NCBI GenBank assembly: GCA_958510875.1
Contig: OY294067.1
Coordinates: 201,083,982 to 201,147,981, forward strand
Length of the DNA: 64,000 nt
Source of the DNA: Endomychus coccineus
Taxonomy: Eukaryota; Arthropoda; Insecta; Coleoptera; Endomychidae
Direction of reading: 5' to 3'
Part shown: positions 32,415-43,968 of the stretch, in pieces
How positions within the stretch are numbered: the first letter of the stretch is position 1
Layout of the letters: each line of letters begins with the position of its first letter
Made by a program: the position numbers and the translations under genes
Notes under the pieces: model-generated
Told to the model about the DNA's origin: nothing
Seen by the model: only the letters and a program-made list of their open reading frames with translations
Databases searched by the model: none

Positions 32415-33052
32415 ATAGGAGTACTCGAATTTTTATCATTTCCTCCTATGAATCGAGAACGAATAGAGATATCGCGATGCGTTTTTCACTAAAATTTAGG
32501 TATGCTGATGTTGGCTGAGGATCTATCAAGAAAATAGCACCATTCCATTCAACTTTTCCCTAAAAATCACTAAAATGTGTGATCACTGCAGATAACGCCC
32601 TCTGGTTCATTTGTTCTCAACCAAACTGTTCTACAAAATTCTGTTTTCGGAAGATCATAAAATGGTCTCTCAAACGAGATCAAAAATATTCAAATCGGTT
32701 GAATGGTTCAGGTGATATTCAAATGTAGATATCAAAAAATACATTGATCTCAACTTTCCTTATTATGACAGATACGAAGAAATTTTGCCTAGCAAAATGA
32801 TGCGATAGTATCCAGTCTATCAAATGATGTTTTCAAAGTTATAGCTCATCGTGTAACTTTCCGAGATAGCATGAATTTTATGTTTCTTCATAGAAGTTAC
32901 GCCTACTAGCGGTTGAATTACGAACTTCAACATAATTTCCAGCCATGTCTCTTGCTTACTTCACTCATGAGTATTTTTTCTCAAGCCTCTAGGCCTTACC
33001 ATTGTTGAGATACAGCCGCTCCGTACCATTATCTGGACATTCTGTATATACA
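32415..33052. repeat. Non-coding end of an IS630-type element, inverse of 23392-24005
   Basis: Shared words include ATCGCGATG(C), AATTTAGGTATGCT, TTATCTGCAG / CTGCAGATAAC, TTATTATGACAGATAC, GCTATAACTTTGAAAACATC-like text, CCGCTCCGTA and the terminal TCTGGACATTCTGTATATA. Identity is moderate, with many indels. The transposase part is absent. Confidence 0.75.
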
Positions 33053-35368
33053 TCTATTTTTCGGAAATCACCTTTTGTTTTCACTTCCGGTTTTCATAGA
33101 CTTATTCCGCATGTAATTACCTTCAATTTGGTGTAGGTCACATTACTGTTCCAGTCACTTCGAACTGAAATGCTAATTCCGGTGGACTATTATATCATAA
33201 ACCAATAACTGCATGGATTTAGTTCCTTGCATACCTACTTCAGAACCTACCTGTGATTAACCACTCATGAGATAGGTGGCTACTTTGCTGCTCATGTCTA
33301 GTTTGCTTTTACTTTGAGCCTCGTTGCACCTCATCCGTTTGGTTTTGTTATTGATATATAATTTTCTGTTAATCATTGTTATTCATATTTCTTTATGAAT
33401 AAGTTCCTCACTGTAAGGCTCCGTGTTTGATTAACAGGAAGTGTAGTTTCTGCTTCATACTTTAAAGTACCTGAGACATAACCAGCAAACATGAATTGTA
33501 ATTGAAGTCTTCAATTTTAATGGTCATCATTCAGCCCCGCTGAACCTGAGGCCTTGAGACTCTAGAAGAAGTTTTCGATAGATAGTAAATCTCAGAAATA
33601 ATCTGGCACTCTAATATATACGACGTAGGTCAATTGGATACAGATTCAGTGTAGGAGGATCATTCCGGCTTTATTGAGCAGGTGAAGTCGGAAGTCAAGC
33701 TGGTGACAGTTGTCCTGTGAACAACTTCAAATATATTGACGTTGCTGCTCATCAAGATATAGAATTTGAAAGGTATGCTGGCTGTTGCATTGGTGAACGT
33801 ACGTTGAAAAGTCAACACCAAAACATCATAACATTGAAGATGCTGAAGAAAAGGCTATAACTGTAATAACTGGATGGCGGTTAGAAATCCCCCCAATATC
33901 AAGTCGTCAAATTGAAGCTGATTCTGGAATTCCAAATATCTCTGAATGCGGGAATCATACTCTAAGATTTTGTATGATCGAGTTCAAGATCCGTCATACA
34001 GTTACTTGTCGAAAGGATTTGAAGATGAGTTTGACTCAATAAGTTTTGTAGTTTGCAACATTTCGACGGATCAGGTGGATTTTGTATTGTGTATTTGAGT
34101 AGATTCTGGAAATCTTGTATAATTATTCTCTGAAGAATAACTCTACAACAAAACTGATGCTCCATCAGATAAAGAACTCACAAAATCAGTTTCGATATTT
34201 GCTAACAAGGGAAAAATCGATGTTGTGGGTAAAGTATTCGTCAATTTCAAGTCTTGATGATGGAATAGAAATACATATATTATGAGCATGAGCTAATTAT
34301 TATATAAATGGATATTTCATTTATTCATCAGAAGAATGAAATCTCACTAACTAAAGTGGAGCCAAATTAGGCAATATATACAGATGGCAAGGAAATTGAC
34401 TCGTTTATCACTCCAAATGCTACCCAGAGACAATGTGATACTAATTGCTCTGAAACATGATATAAACGTGTGCTGTTAGAACAACAAACAAAGCGAACAC
34501 TTCCTGACAGAAGGCACCGTTTTCAATTAGAGGTGTATTCTGTATGTGTATATTAAGAGAAGTTCGACAAAGCTTTACACTCATTAATCAATCCAGTGAA
34601 TTATTTCTCAATTTGAAAATGATGTCAACGAGGCTATTTCCAGTGTCCTCCAAGTAAAATATCGAGATAATAATCACATCGTTCCGTGGTATAGTACAAT
34701 TCACAAATTTTCCTCAATCGGAAATACTCATGGAATGCTTCGCATTCTGAACTTAAGTGAGCGGAATCTTCATTAATTATTTTGATGCTCTAAATCTCTA
34801 GTAATTTCTCCTCTCAAGTTGCAAATAATTGAACATAGTTTAAGTAGACAAATTTGAATTTGAATGAAAAATTTCGAAACTACTGAGCGTTATGAAAAAT
34901 ATGTATATTAGTGTTCACCGTATTTGTTCGTAAAAAGCTATATTTTCACTGATTAATGAGAGAACTACAACTACTAATGAGATTTCCTGATTCATTCCAA
35001 TCTTATCAATTAATGTATGTTTGGATGCTCTTCTTGAGTTACGAAAGACAGTTTGGTCATCATTTTTATAGGGAATTATAAAATGAGATAAACATTACAT
35101 GTGTCATACAATTTCGCATTCCCTTTGAAATTTAATACAGTGATTAGGTTCAAGAACTAAAATAAATGGAAGATGTCATTTATAGCAGCGAAAAGTTTTT
35201 CAATCAAATATTTGCCCACCTTGGATGATTGATCTTGAAATGTTTCTCCTCTTCACCGTTAGCTAAAACTCTTTAATTTGTATGTTATTCAATTGTTCTG
35301 CAACATGCTTATAGGAAGCTATTATTCGATGATCAAAGATTAGATTGTGACATATATCATTCTGACAG
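33053..35368. other. About 2.3 kb with no identified feature
   Basis: No long frame. A stretch near 33825-34030 has an open forward frame ('ITVITGWRLEIPPISSRQIE') that looks protein-like, but I cannot assign it. It may be an eroded transposon or an exon remnant. Confidence 0.35.
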
Positions 35369-35461
35369 ACTGTGTCAGAATTTATATTCTATCAGTAGAT
35401 ATCGACTAAAAACTATTTCCGATTGGTCGGAAGCAGTGATGGAATATAAATTCTGACACAG
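35369..35461. repeat. Small hairpin, MITE-like
   Basis: CTGTGTCAGAATTTATATTC (35369 on) is mirrored by GAATATAAATTCTGACACAG (to 35461) across about 50 bases. Possibly a very short TIR element. Confidence 0.7.
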
Positions 35462-36099
35462 TAAGTTAAATGATATATTGATAATGAATTAGTGATATTT
35501 TATCAGGTTTGGAATGTCATATTTCACACTAGTGAACCGTAACCCTCACTTCCGTTTCGGGACTACAAATATAAATCATTCCAAACCTGTTGTAGGATAT
35601 ACTAATCCATGCCTATTAGGAAAGAAGTCTGTATTCCAACGAGACTGGAAAAAAGATAGAAATGGAACTTCTTCTCCGTATTTTATGTCGATATTCATGT
35701 TCAATTAGGTAACAAAGTGTGTATACAATTTGCTGCTGTAACTCACGTCCAAGAGTGGTGAGAAAATACGAATTCATGATGCCTAGAATATGTTATAAGT
35801 ATAACATAAAGAAAAACTATGAATGATTCACGTTTACTAAGTCATGTTTCGTCTGTCATAATAATAGTATTACCGGAAAAATAAATAGTTTATTTGACAG
35901 AAGTACCAACATTTAATTCGTCATACATTCGAATGTGGTTGATGTAAGTCATCAATAATTTTGAGAATTTCACATGATTTTATCAGATTAAGGTATAATT
36001 TCCTTGTAAGTGAGCCGAACAACGATCTCAACCATCATTATGTGATCTATTGTAGTTCACCTAGCAAATTCAGTCTCTTCATAAGGCCAATGATTTTGC
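35462..36099. other. No supported feature
   Basis: A 64-codon open frame (35514-35708) is present with no recognisable motif. I would not call it a gene. Confidence 0.3.
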
Positions 36100-36870
36100 A
36101 GGATGAAGTTTCGTTCAGATTTTCTGGGGAGAGATGTCTCTCAGGTAGCGAACATCTCAAATCAGATTATTTTCCTAGCTAGGCATTCAGAAAGAACGTG
36201 TTCCGCTTTCACTTCATCCTCAAGACAGACAACACTGAGCGTCTTCCACTGAGTGGTGTATTGGATCTGTGATGATGAAAATGCAGAGTCCTCTGTCTAC
36301 ACGCCGATTAGAGTAAGTAGGTTTACCCTGCCTTGCTCTAGAAGTATTTTAGCTATTATTCTCAAACGGTTCGGACGGGGCTAATCCTGTTAAGGTTTGC
36401 TAGTATTGAGCATACTACTTTTACTCCAAAATAATAAAGCTATTTTAGCTGTACTTGCAGATACATCAAGAACTGATTCTGGTTCGATAAATTTTGAGGC
36501 TGTTCAGAGAGTCTGATATCTCAGTTCACCTCACACGTGAGTGGCCGGATATCAAGACCAGGGTCACTTCAGTTGCGCATGCATGAACTTTTTAATCGTT
36601 CTTGAGGTGCAGCGAGTCGTTTCGGAGCCACTTTACTATAGTAGAATTTCTTATCGATCTGCGATCGATGACATGTACGTCTGCTTGAAAAAAAGTTGCA
36701 TAAGCACCAAGATTCACAGATATTCCGGTCTTCGGATTGCAACCATATATTCCGGATCCCATTCCTTGCGAAATTTCGAAGCTGTCTAAGAACCAACTGA
36801 TTTTTGCTCTCAGTACATCTGTTTCATTCCGAATCCATCTCATTCTTCTGGGAAGGAGGTGCTGAAGGGG
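36100..36870 (-). pseudogene. LINE RNase H and C-terminal fragment
   Basis: Minus strand: 'WFLDSFEISQGMGSGIYGCN' then 'NLGAYATFFQADVHVID'. This is the first part of an RNase H domain as in Jockey/I-type LINEs (the DGSK-like first Asp is 'LDS'; the Q-A-E/D-V turn is present). Further down, 'CLEDEVKAEHVLSECLAR' matches the Cys/His motif after RNase H in these elements. Stops separate the pieces. The reverse transcriptase is absent. Confidence 0.7.
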
Positions 36871-37440
36871 AGGATGACATCAGTCATTATGGATAGAATT
36901 TCTGAGATCAGTTTTGTGGCCCGGCAGCAGTTACTTGCGTGAGTATATTGTCAAACTGTTTTATCTCTCCTAATAGATGTGAAAAGGTAATATTATGGAA
37001 ATATGATTTGTATTACCCAACTGGTAATTTAATTACTGCGATGTTGAATAAATAATTTTTTATGCTAAAATTGAATTGAAATTCAATCTTTGACACTGAA
37101 TAATTAAATTGTGATGTACATTTTCTCAGGTTACAATGTAAATATGATTTCTAACGATAGATAATTTGAAAATATTCCAACTAAAATTAATAATAAATAT
37201 AAAATCAGATATATGGATACATCGATGAAACAATAACATACTGAAACAGAGGAAGTATAGAGAAAAATGTAGCTGCATACAACAAGATGAGAGTATTGTG
37301 AGTATTGTGAACACTTAATCTTCGAATTATTCCTCATGTTGATGTGTACCTTCGCAGTTTTACATCATTCTAAGTTGATCACCGTTGATTTAAGAAATAA
37401 TTACTCTTATTCACTAAAAATACTATTGGAGTACTGAGGA

Positions 37441-37469
37441 CCTTCCGGCTACCAAGTAGCCATCATCAG
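37441..37469 (-). ncRNA. Hammerhead-like core, variant (GGAAGG)
   Basis: Minus strand: CTGATGA (37469-37463), perfect GGCTAC/GTAGCC stem II, then GGAAGG where GAAA is expected. A good stem but a changed core. Confidence 0.4.
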
Positions 37470-37513
37470 AGTATACTAATGACAGCGGATAAAATAACAC
37501 ACATTCGCTCACT

Positions 37514-37540
37514 CTGATGAGCTACTTGGTTGCCGGAATG
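37514..37540 (+). ncRNA. Hammerhead-like core, variant (GGAATG)
   Basis: CTGATGA (37514-37520), then GCTACTTGGTTGCC as a weaker stem and GGAATG. Mirror of 37441-37469. Confidence 0.35.
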
Positions 37541-37578
37541 TTCTCAGTATTTCGATAGTATTTTTAGTGGATAAGGGT

Positions 37579-38912
37579 GATTATTTTTCCGTCCCAAATA
37601 TCGACCAATAGAATTGCACCATTCGACGTCACGTGGTACAACCTACATGGAATTATACTGAATATTTTTTGAATATTTTCTCTGTTAGTTGATATATATA
37701 AAACTTCAAACTGACAGGTTGAATTCTGTCCACCATCGATAAAAAAGTCAAAGGAAATGTTCATTTGGGACGGAAAAATAATCCTCCGAATACCACACGA
37801 GCTTCAAAATTATCTGGCATTTCCCTCAAGGTTCCCTGCAAACAAATAAAGTCGTCAAGTTTTTCAGGAAACATCACTAGCGCTTTGCGCTCGTGATTTT
37901 TTAACCTGGAAAACTTGACTCCTTCATTTGTTTGCAACGAACCTATCGGGAAATACCCGATAATTTTGAAGCTCTTGTGGTATTATATATGATTATTTTT
38001 CCGTCCCAAATATCGACCAATAGAATTGCACCATTCGACGTCACGTGGTACAACCTACATGGAATTATACTGAATATTTTTTGAATATTTTCTCTGGTAG
38101 TTGATATATATAAAACTTCAAACTGACAGGTTGAATTCTGTCCACCATCGATAAGAAAGTCAAAGGAAATGTTCATTTGGGACGGAAAAATAATCCCCCG
38201 AATACCACACGAGCTTCAAAATTATCTGGCATTTCCCTCAAGGTTCCCTGCAAACAAATAAAGTCGTCAAGTTTTTCAGGAAACATCACTCGCGCTTTGC
38301 GCTCGTGATTTTTTAACCTGAAAAACTTGACTCCTTCATTTGTTTGCAACGAACCTATCGGGAAATACCCGATAATTTTGAAGCTCTTGTGGTATTATAT
38401 ATGATTATTTTTCCGTCCCAAATATCGACCAATAGAATTGCACCATTCGACGTCACGTGGTACAACCTACATGGTATTATACTGATAATTTTTTGAAAAT
38501 TTTCTCTGGTAGTTGCTATATATAAAAAACAAAACATGATCCAGTCAAATTAACCACACTTCAAACTGACAGGTTGAATTCTGTCCACCATCGATAAAAA
38601 AGTCAAAGCAAATTAACCACACTTCAAACTGACAGGTTGAATTCTGTCCACCATCGATGAAAAAGTCAAAGGAAATGTTCATTTGGGACGGAAAAATAAT
38701 CCCCCGAATACCACACGAGCTTCAAAATTATCTGGCATTTCCCTCAAGGTTCCCTGCAAACAAATAAAGTCGTCAAGTTTTTCAGGAAAAATCACTCGCG
38801 CTTCTCGCTCGTGATTTTTTAACCTGAAAAACTTGACTCCTTCATTTGTTTGCAACGAACCTATCGGGAAATACCCGATAATTTTGAAGCTCTTGTGGTA
38901 TTATATATGATT
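37579..38912. repeat. 412-bp tandem repeat x 3, each with a ~195-bp hairpin
   Basis: GATTATTTTTCCGTCCCAAAT recurs at 37579, 37991 and 38403, 412 apart. Copy 3 has an internal duplication of about 70 bases (a second ACTTCAAACTGACAGG). Within each unit, ACCACACGAGCTTCAAAATT ... AATTTTGAAGCTCTTGTGGT folds onto itself. Nested pairs include CAAGTTTTTCAGG/CCTGAAAAACTTG, with GCGCTTTGCGC at the tip. A partial copy lies at 47620-47985. The hairpin resembles a widespread palindromic MITE. Confidence 0.9.
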
Positions 38913-39423
38913 ATTTCTCATCTACAGGATTATAGTACAGTGTGAACTCTTTTATAGTTTACTGTTGGTTCTTATTATTTTGGAAGCCTTCGGAAATAAT
39001 TCTAAAACCTCAGACAAAAAGACGATACGAATTGTGTTTGAGCCTTTTGATTCTGACATGAACATTTTCAAATGAATATCTTCACTTATGAAAATTTCGT
39101 GTGCTGTACTTTCTTTCGAAGAGTATTGTAAATCAAAATATTATGAAATTTGATGATGCGCTTTTAGAAAAATTTGACAAAAATACATTAGCATTCTGTA
39201 CATTATATTTTTCTTTAGAAGATATTTAAACTTGGAACTGGTTCGATCATTAAAAAAAATCCAGAAAGGAATATGAAGTCCTAAACTAATTCGAAACTGG
39301 CTATGAAAACAAATGGAATTATTTCATAATGGAGTTATAAATAATAATGTGGGGAAATGAAGTTTAAGAGATATGGAACACCATTTGAATATCAAACTAC
39401 ACAGAAAATAAAAATGTATTTGT
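38913..39423. other. No supported feature
   Basis: AT-rich spacer before the gypsy relic. It might hold eroded gag/protease sequence of that element, but nothing is recognisable. Confidence 0.35.
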
Positions 39424-40005
39424 TTGGACCGAGCGAATCAACTTTTAAATCTAATAGGTTTGAAGAAGCTAGATGATGAGAAAAAGCTATCAATTCGAAT
39501 AATATGTGCAAAATACAAGGACGTATTTCATTTGAACGGATATTTACATTCGGTGACCAACATTTCAAAACATAAAATAATTCTGCTAAAGGGCACTATC
39601 CTGACTTACGTCAAACATTATCTGTTGCCTTATACGCAGAAGGAGGAAATTCATGAGGATGTAGATAAAATAATACACGATGGCATCATAGGAGAGATTA
39701 GATCATAGGAAAGAGTGATCATCTCCACTCCTGATATTCCTCAAGAAACAATCAGACAAAATTAGTATTGAGAAGTGAAGGACATGTATGACTATAGAAG
39801 ATGACAGATTTCCTTTTCTCCCAATAATTGGAATTCTTGATTCACTTTTATGCGTAGATTATTCCACTCAGTTGGATTTGTCATAATGATATTACCAAGT
39901 AGATCTTCATCTTGAAAGCCTACGTTGTACAGCATTCACTACGAATAGAGGGCGATATCAATTATTCAGATGTAATTGGACATAAGTCTAAGTGTATTTT
40001 CAAGA
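39424..40005 (+). pseudogene. Ty3/gypsy pol fragment (start of RT)
   Basis: The frame 39424-39708 includes 'ICAKYKDVFHLNG' and 'LLPYTQKEEIHEDVDKIIHD', then 'GIIGEIRS': the stretch leading into a gypsy reverse transcriptase (usually YRLPYAxKEEIxxQLxxMxxxGII). Past a stop come 'DDRFPFSPIIGILDSL' and 'CTAFTTNRGRYQLFRCN', matching the ...FPLPxIxxILD... and KTAFxTxxGHYEFxRMPFG motifs. The YxDD region and everything after it are missing. The first Met is uncertain because the upstream linker has no clear start. Confidence 0.65.
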
Positions 40006-40126
40006 GTAATGACAATAGAAATGTCGAGAGTTTCAAACTGAAATTCATATATTTGAATGATTCAATTTTTTTTGGAAACAATTTGACAAATCACAACATA
40101 AATATAGTGAACATTTTGAAAAGATT

Positions 40127-40283
40127 GACTATGGTTCAGTCTTTCACGTTCATTCATCTTAATAATCCTTTGTTGAAATTATCTAAGTTATCTTCATAAT
40201 TCAGATAATTCAATTCTATATCTCTCAATGTACCTACACGAAATTGTGGCCAATTAGGCAAATAAACTTCAAACTTCGCGGAA
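40127..40283 (+). repeat. Old partial copy of the tRNA-bearing repeat
   Basis: Starts at CTATGGTTCAGTCTTTCACG, the last bases of the tRNA-like part, and ends near AGGCAAATAAACTTCAAAC. It is more diverged than the 25-29 kb copies and has no TA tract beside it. Confidence 0.8.
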
Positions 40284-41147
40284 CTGTAGGTGATTCAGCC
40301 CAGATGATCTGATGAAATTAACAACTGATATGACTGGTTTTAGAACATATCCAAATGTTTCCTCCACAAGGATTGTTTTTATGATACAATGTAAGACTAG
40401 TGGTTTTGAACCACCATCATTTTCTACAGCCTTTGACACAAGATGTTTTTCCCTCCATCAGTAGTACCTAATAGATTTCAAGTTTTTCCATCGGAGGTTC
40501 TTTTCATTAATGACATTTTCAACTCCTTCAAAAATATCTTCCCCAATAGTCGTACCGTGAATACTATCAGCATTAAGAAGTTTCTTCATACACTTCATAC
40601 CTTCTATCTACTCCTCGAATAAAAATCAATACCTGAGCACTGTCTGACTCATCCAAGGTCAGAGAAAACCACCCAAGATATCCATTTTTATCACAGTTAA
40701 GATGATATATTTTCTGCGATGTCTTTCACCTCCCGATCCACGGTGTTTGCTGACAAACTGACAGTTTTAGATAAATTTACCCTTTTATGGCACATTTTTT
40801 CGGCTGCTGCAATTATTCATTCTTTGATGAATTCTCCATCGGTGAACGGTTTTCCACGTCTCGCAATTTCAAGAGCCACACGAAAGCTGGCACGAGTTGC
40901 AGCCTCTTGTTCAGTATTGACTTTCGTAAACAAAGATTGCTGCGATTTCAATCCACGCTTCTCAGCTTGAAATTTTTCTGTCCCCAAACTTCCTGTATAT
41001 TTTGAGTAATTTTGAAAATGTTTCGTTTCATAATGACATAATGCTATTATATTCTTTGAGAACGGCTATGGTTTCATCACAATATTGAAAGTTCTATTGT
41101 TTTTTGGATGTTCTACATTCACTGTCTACTTTTCCCTTCTTTTTCAT
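40276..41147 (-). pseudogene. hAT-type transposase relic, GTF2IRD2/ZBED-like
   Basis: The start ATG is at 41145-41147, followed by 'KVDSECRTSKKQ' and 'VLKEYNSIMSL' (zinc-finger part). Then come 'LKSQQSLFTKVNTEQEAATR' and 'ASFRVALEIARRGKPFTDGE'. Next is 'FIKECIIAAAEKMCHKRVNL' with 'LSANTVDREVKDIAENI', and finally 'KPVISVVNFIRSSGLNHLQF'. This order matches the N-terminal two thirds of GTF2IRD2-like hAT-derived proteins. Stops and frameshifts occur after the SANTVxRR region. The C-terminal dimerisation domain is missing. It ends where the old tRNA-repeat fragment begins. Confidence 0.75.
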
Positions 41148-41209
41148 ACTAGTAATAAGTCACACACAAAAACAACAAGTTAAATCAAAATACTGTACTA
41201 GACACAGTA

Positions 41210-42150
41210 CTACCGGTTTTATCGTTCAAACCACATTTCATGAAAAAATATGTAGATGACATCATTATTTCTCTACCTAATAACTGTATTGATAAAATAT
41301 TCGACACTCTTAATAGTTTTGACCCAGATATACATTTCACCATCGAAACAGAAGATTGTGCACAGTCAGTACCATTTCTAGATACAAAATTCATAAGAAC
41401 ATGTGATAATAGAATTTGAATAGATTGGTACAGAAAACCTTGCAGTTCAGGTAGATACATAAACTATTTGTCGTATCATAAGCAATCTATGGAAGTAAAT
41501 TTAGTCAAACGAATGAAAAATTAAAGTGTTAAGAATTTGTGACATTAGTTTTCACAAAAAAAATTTTAATACCCTTCCGAACCTCTTCATAGATAATGCA
41601 TACCCTCCAAGTATGGTAAAGGATATTTCGCTTAAAACGTCGTCTCTCATAGAGTTGTTAACAGAGGTGAACTCTTCACAGAATGTCAATGATAACAGTG
41701 CAGTTATTATTCAACCAGTTCATACTACATTTACATCTTCACCTTATATTAAAGAGATCACTCCTATACAGAATTTTTCATAATCTCTCGAATTTTGAAA
41801 TAGCCAATAAAACAGTCTTAACGATAAAAACATTACATAGTAAATCAAAAGATAAAGTCCCTCTAACGTCGCGAACGAATGTTGTATATAGTATTCCTTG
41901 TCTTAACTGTGATAAGAGTTACGTTGAACAAATCTCACGAGCTTTAGGTTCCAGAATCAGTTCTCATAGAATCGATTGAATCCAGGAAGATGTGCCTTGG
42001 CAGAACATGTGGCTAATTTTAATCATCGTAAGAATTTTGAATCAGTGAAGGTTTTAGCTAGTGAGACTCTCTCAAATGAAAGATCCTTTCTTGAAATGGC
42101 ACACATCTTTGAAGGAAAGAATTGCATATGAGTGAAATTTATTCCTATTC
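41210..42150 (+). pseudogene. Second Penelope-like element relic: RT end and GIY-YIG
   Basis: 'MKKYVDDIIISLPNNCIDKI' carries the YVDD catalytic motif of a PLE reverse transcriptase, followed by 'DIHFTIETEDC' and 'VPFLDTKFI'. Further on, in other frames, 'LTSRTNVVYSIPCLNCDKSY' leads into a GIY-YIG-like start where the YIG core reads YVE. Multiple stops and frame changes are present. The N-terminal half of RT is absent. A hammerhead-like core lies about 145 bases downstream, at the expected place. Divergent from family B. Confidence 0.75.
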
Positions 42151-42293
42151 ATTGACCTTAGACAAAAATTCATCATATAATAACATCTTCAGACTGAACT
42201 ATGAAAGGTGACAGTAGTGGTTATCCGATCTCTGTATTATTATGTTACGTCAATTAGTGTTTTGTATATATGTTTGGTAGAGGGAATTATCTT

Positions 42294-42323
42294 CTGATGA
42301 TGGGATCTAGATGCCGAAACTGG
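42294..42323 (+). ncRNA. Hammerhead-like core 3' of the second PLE
   Basis: CTGATGA (42294-42300), stem II GGGATC...GATGCC with one mismatch, GAAA (42316-42319), CTGG. The core residues match the canonical hammerhead. Confidence 0.55.
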
Positions 42324-42439
42324 TGAAGATGTGTGAATAATCTACGTGTTCCAATAAGCCGCTACTCCCAAGAAACATGAACTGAATAAGTTAATAAAAC
42401 GGCAAAAAAAATACAAATGAAATAAATATATGTATGTAT

Positions 42440-42945
42440 TAGGGTGGTCCTTAGCTATTTTTTTGTCTTGGAAATGCTCTCCCCTAGTCAGAAAATGTTC
42501 TAATTGATAAATAAATATGACGGATACCTTCGGGTCCTTCATTCTTCATCAAAAACCCACTTCTAGACTCGAAAAACAGCTCTTTTTTTTAGCCTAAAAA
42601 CGAGGAATCAATCAAAACTATATGAATAACAAAAAAAATCATCAGCTACACCATCAGGATTGAATCAACATTACCTTTACATGTTTTATATTTAAGATAT
42701 ACTGAGAAACTAAGCCGCACAACCGTGTTAGGCGATTCCAGCTTTTTCTATGCACCTTCATTCAATTTTGACTGTTTCTTCATTTCTAATTTTAAAAAGC
42801 GGTTTTTACGCTAGAAGTGGGTTTTTGATAAGGAAACGGGTGTTCGAAGGTATCCGTCATATTTTTTCATCAATTAGAACATCTTCTGACCATGGGAGGG
42901 CATTTCCAAGATAAAAAAAAATTGCTAAGGACTAATTGCTATAAG
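42440..42945. mobile_element. MITE with ~130-base terminal inverted repeats
   Basis: The left TAGGGTGGTCCTTAGC...TTGTCTTGGAAATGCTCTCC...GACGGATACC is mirrored by GGTATCCGTC...GGAGGGCATTTCCAAGA...TTGCTAAGGACTAATT on the right. The ~220-base middle is non-coding. No transposase. Confidence 0.75.
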
Positions 42946-43680
42946 TATTGGAGGAGAAGGAACATCCTATTAGCGGTCAAGGTATCCCGGAAAATTCTAC
43001 TATTTATGTTGAGATCAGTAGCATAGAAGTTCTGCTCCAAACAAAATGACGAGACTTCTGAATTATCTCATTTTCCAATGCCATTTTCAAATTGTGCAGA
43101 CTTATAAGCTGGTACCCTGTACCAAATTCCATCAGAATCATAAGGAACGTTTGAAAATTATAAGAGAAGTAGTAACATTCTCATTTAACTTTAATGCCCT
43201 CTAGCGGCTGAACAAAACAACTCGGTATATAGGTAAGTCTTATTCAGGGGTCTACAAACTTTCCAGCCTTGGGGCCATACTGTTTACTCCAGTAAGTTCC
43301 AAGGGCCAAAACCGTTTCAATTTTCTTGCCATTATCTATAATTTGTAGATTAGTCGCCTAGTACGCACCCTGAGCGAGCATATGCTTACTAAATTCGCTA
43401 GTTCAATTACTCTTGTGTACTAGCTGTACTTTATTGTTACGACCGCGACACTTGACGACATCTGGTGATCACACGCAGAAATAGGTAGTAGTAGTACCCT
43501 TTATCTCTAACAGATAGCGCTCTTCGATACAATTCAGTCAAATTGAAATTAGTGCTCATCATCGTTGTGAACGTTTCCTTTCATAATGATAACATCTTTG
43601 TAAACATTCTCATCGAAGATGTAAGTCATATTAGTAAGTTGATTTATAACAATTTTATCTCTACAATCGAAATTTATTGT
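42946..43680. other. No firm feature; possible hAT end at 43246
   Basis: CAGGGGTCTACAAACTTTCC followed by GGGGCCATAC looks like the 5' end of a hAT-type element, but no matching right end was found. The rest is unassigned. Confidence 0.3.
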
Positions 43681-43687
43681 AGTTTCC

Positions 43688-43717
43688 CTGAAGATGGGAA
43701 TAAAGATTTTCGAAAGC
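43688..43717 (+). ncRNA. Hammerhead-like core of another PLE family
   Basis: CTGAAGA (43688-43694), stem II GGGAAT/ATTTTC with two G-U pairs, GAAA (43712-43715), GC. It sits about 30 bases before the family-B element, so two ribozyme-like ends are in tandem. Confidence 0.45.
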
Positions 43718-43743
43718 TAGATTAACCTTTGATGACGAATCAC

Positions 43744-43777
43744 CTGAAGATGGCAAATGCGATTTTGGCGAAACGTC
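43744..43777 (+). ncRNA. Hammerhead-like core, 5' terminal repeat of PLE B
   Basis: CTGAAGA, then GGCAAA against TTTGGC (one mismatch, changed from TTTGCC), GAAA (43770-43773), CGTC. Confidence 0.5.
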
Positions 43778-43875
43778 GTGAAATTGGTCCTTTTGAGGAC
43801 CGAAACCACACAACGCGGATCAATACCCGAGAATCCAGTTCTACACATTACGTCCGCGAGAACCTAAGAAGAAAC

Positions 43876-43967
<92 letters not shown>
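43876..43967. repeat. (TA)n microsatellite inside PLE B
   Basis: TA run with TATG and TACA interruptions, between the forward and inverted family-B ends. Confidence 0.97.

Positions 43968-43968
<1 letters not shown>

Larger units (their letters stand above)
37406..37575. repeat. Inverted pair with hammerhead-like cores (PLE-like family D)
   Basis: CACTAAAAATACTATTGGAG on the left mirrors CGATAGTATTTTTAGTGG on the right. The arms include CTACCAAGTAGCCATCATCA and its mirror GATGAGCTACTTGGTTGCC. On each strand CTGATGA is followed by a short stem and GGAA. A related inverted pair lies at 49347-49436. Confidence 0.55.

Noticed and set aside
33825..34030. Open forward stretch with protein-like composition
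   Set aside because: About 65 codons without any motif I recognise; no start, splice sites or neighbours to support a gene.
36541..36789. 82-residue forward frame
   Set aside because: It is the shadow of the minus-strand RNase H fragment, which has recognisable motifs.
43246..43330. hAT-type 5' end (CAGGGGTCTACAAACTT)
   Set aside because: No right end or transposase found; one end is not enough to call an element.
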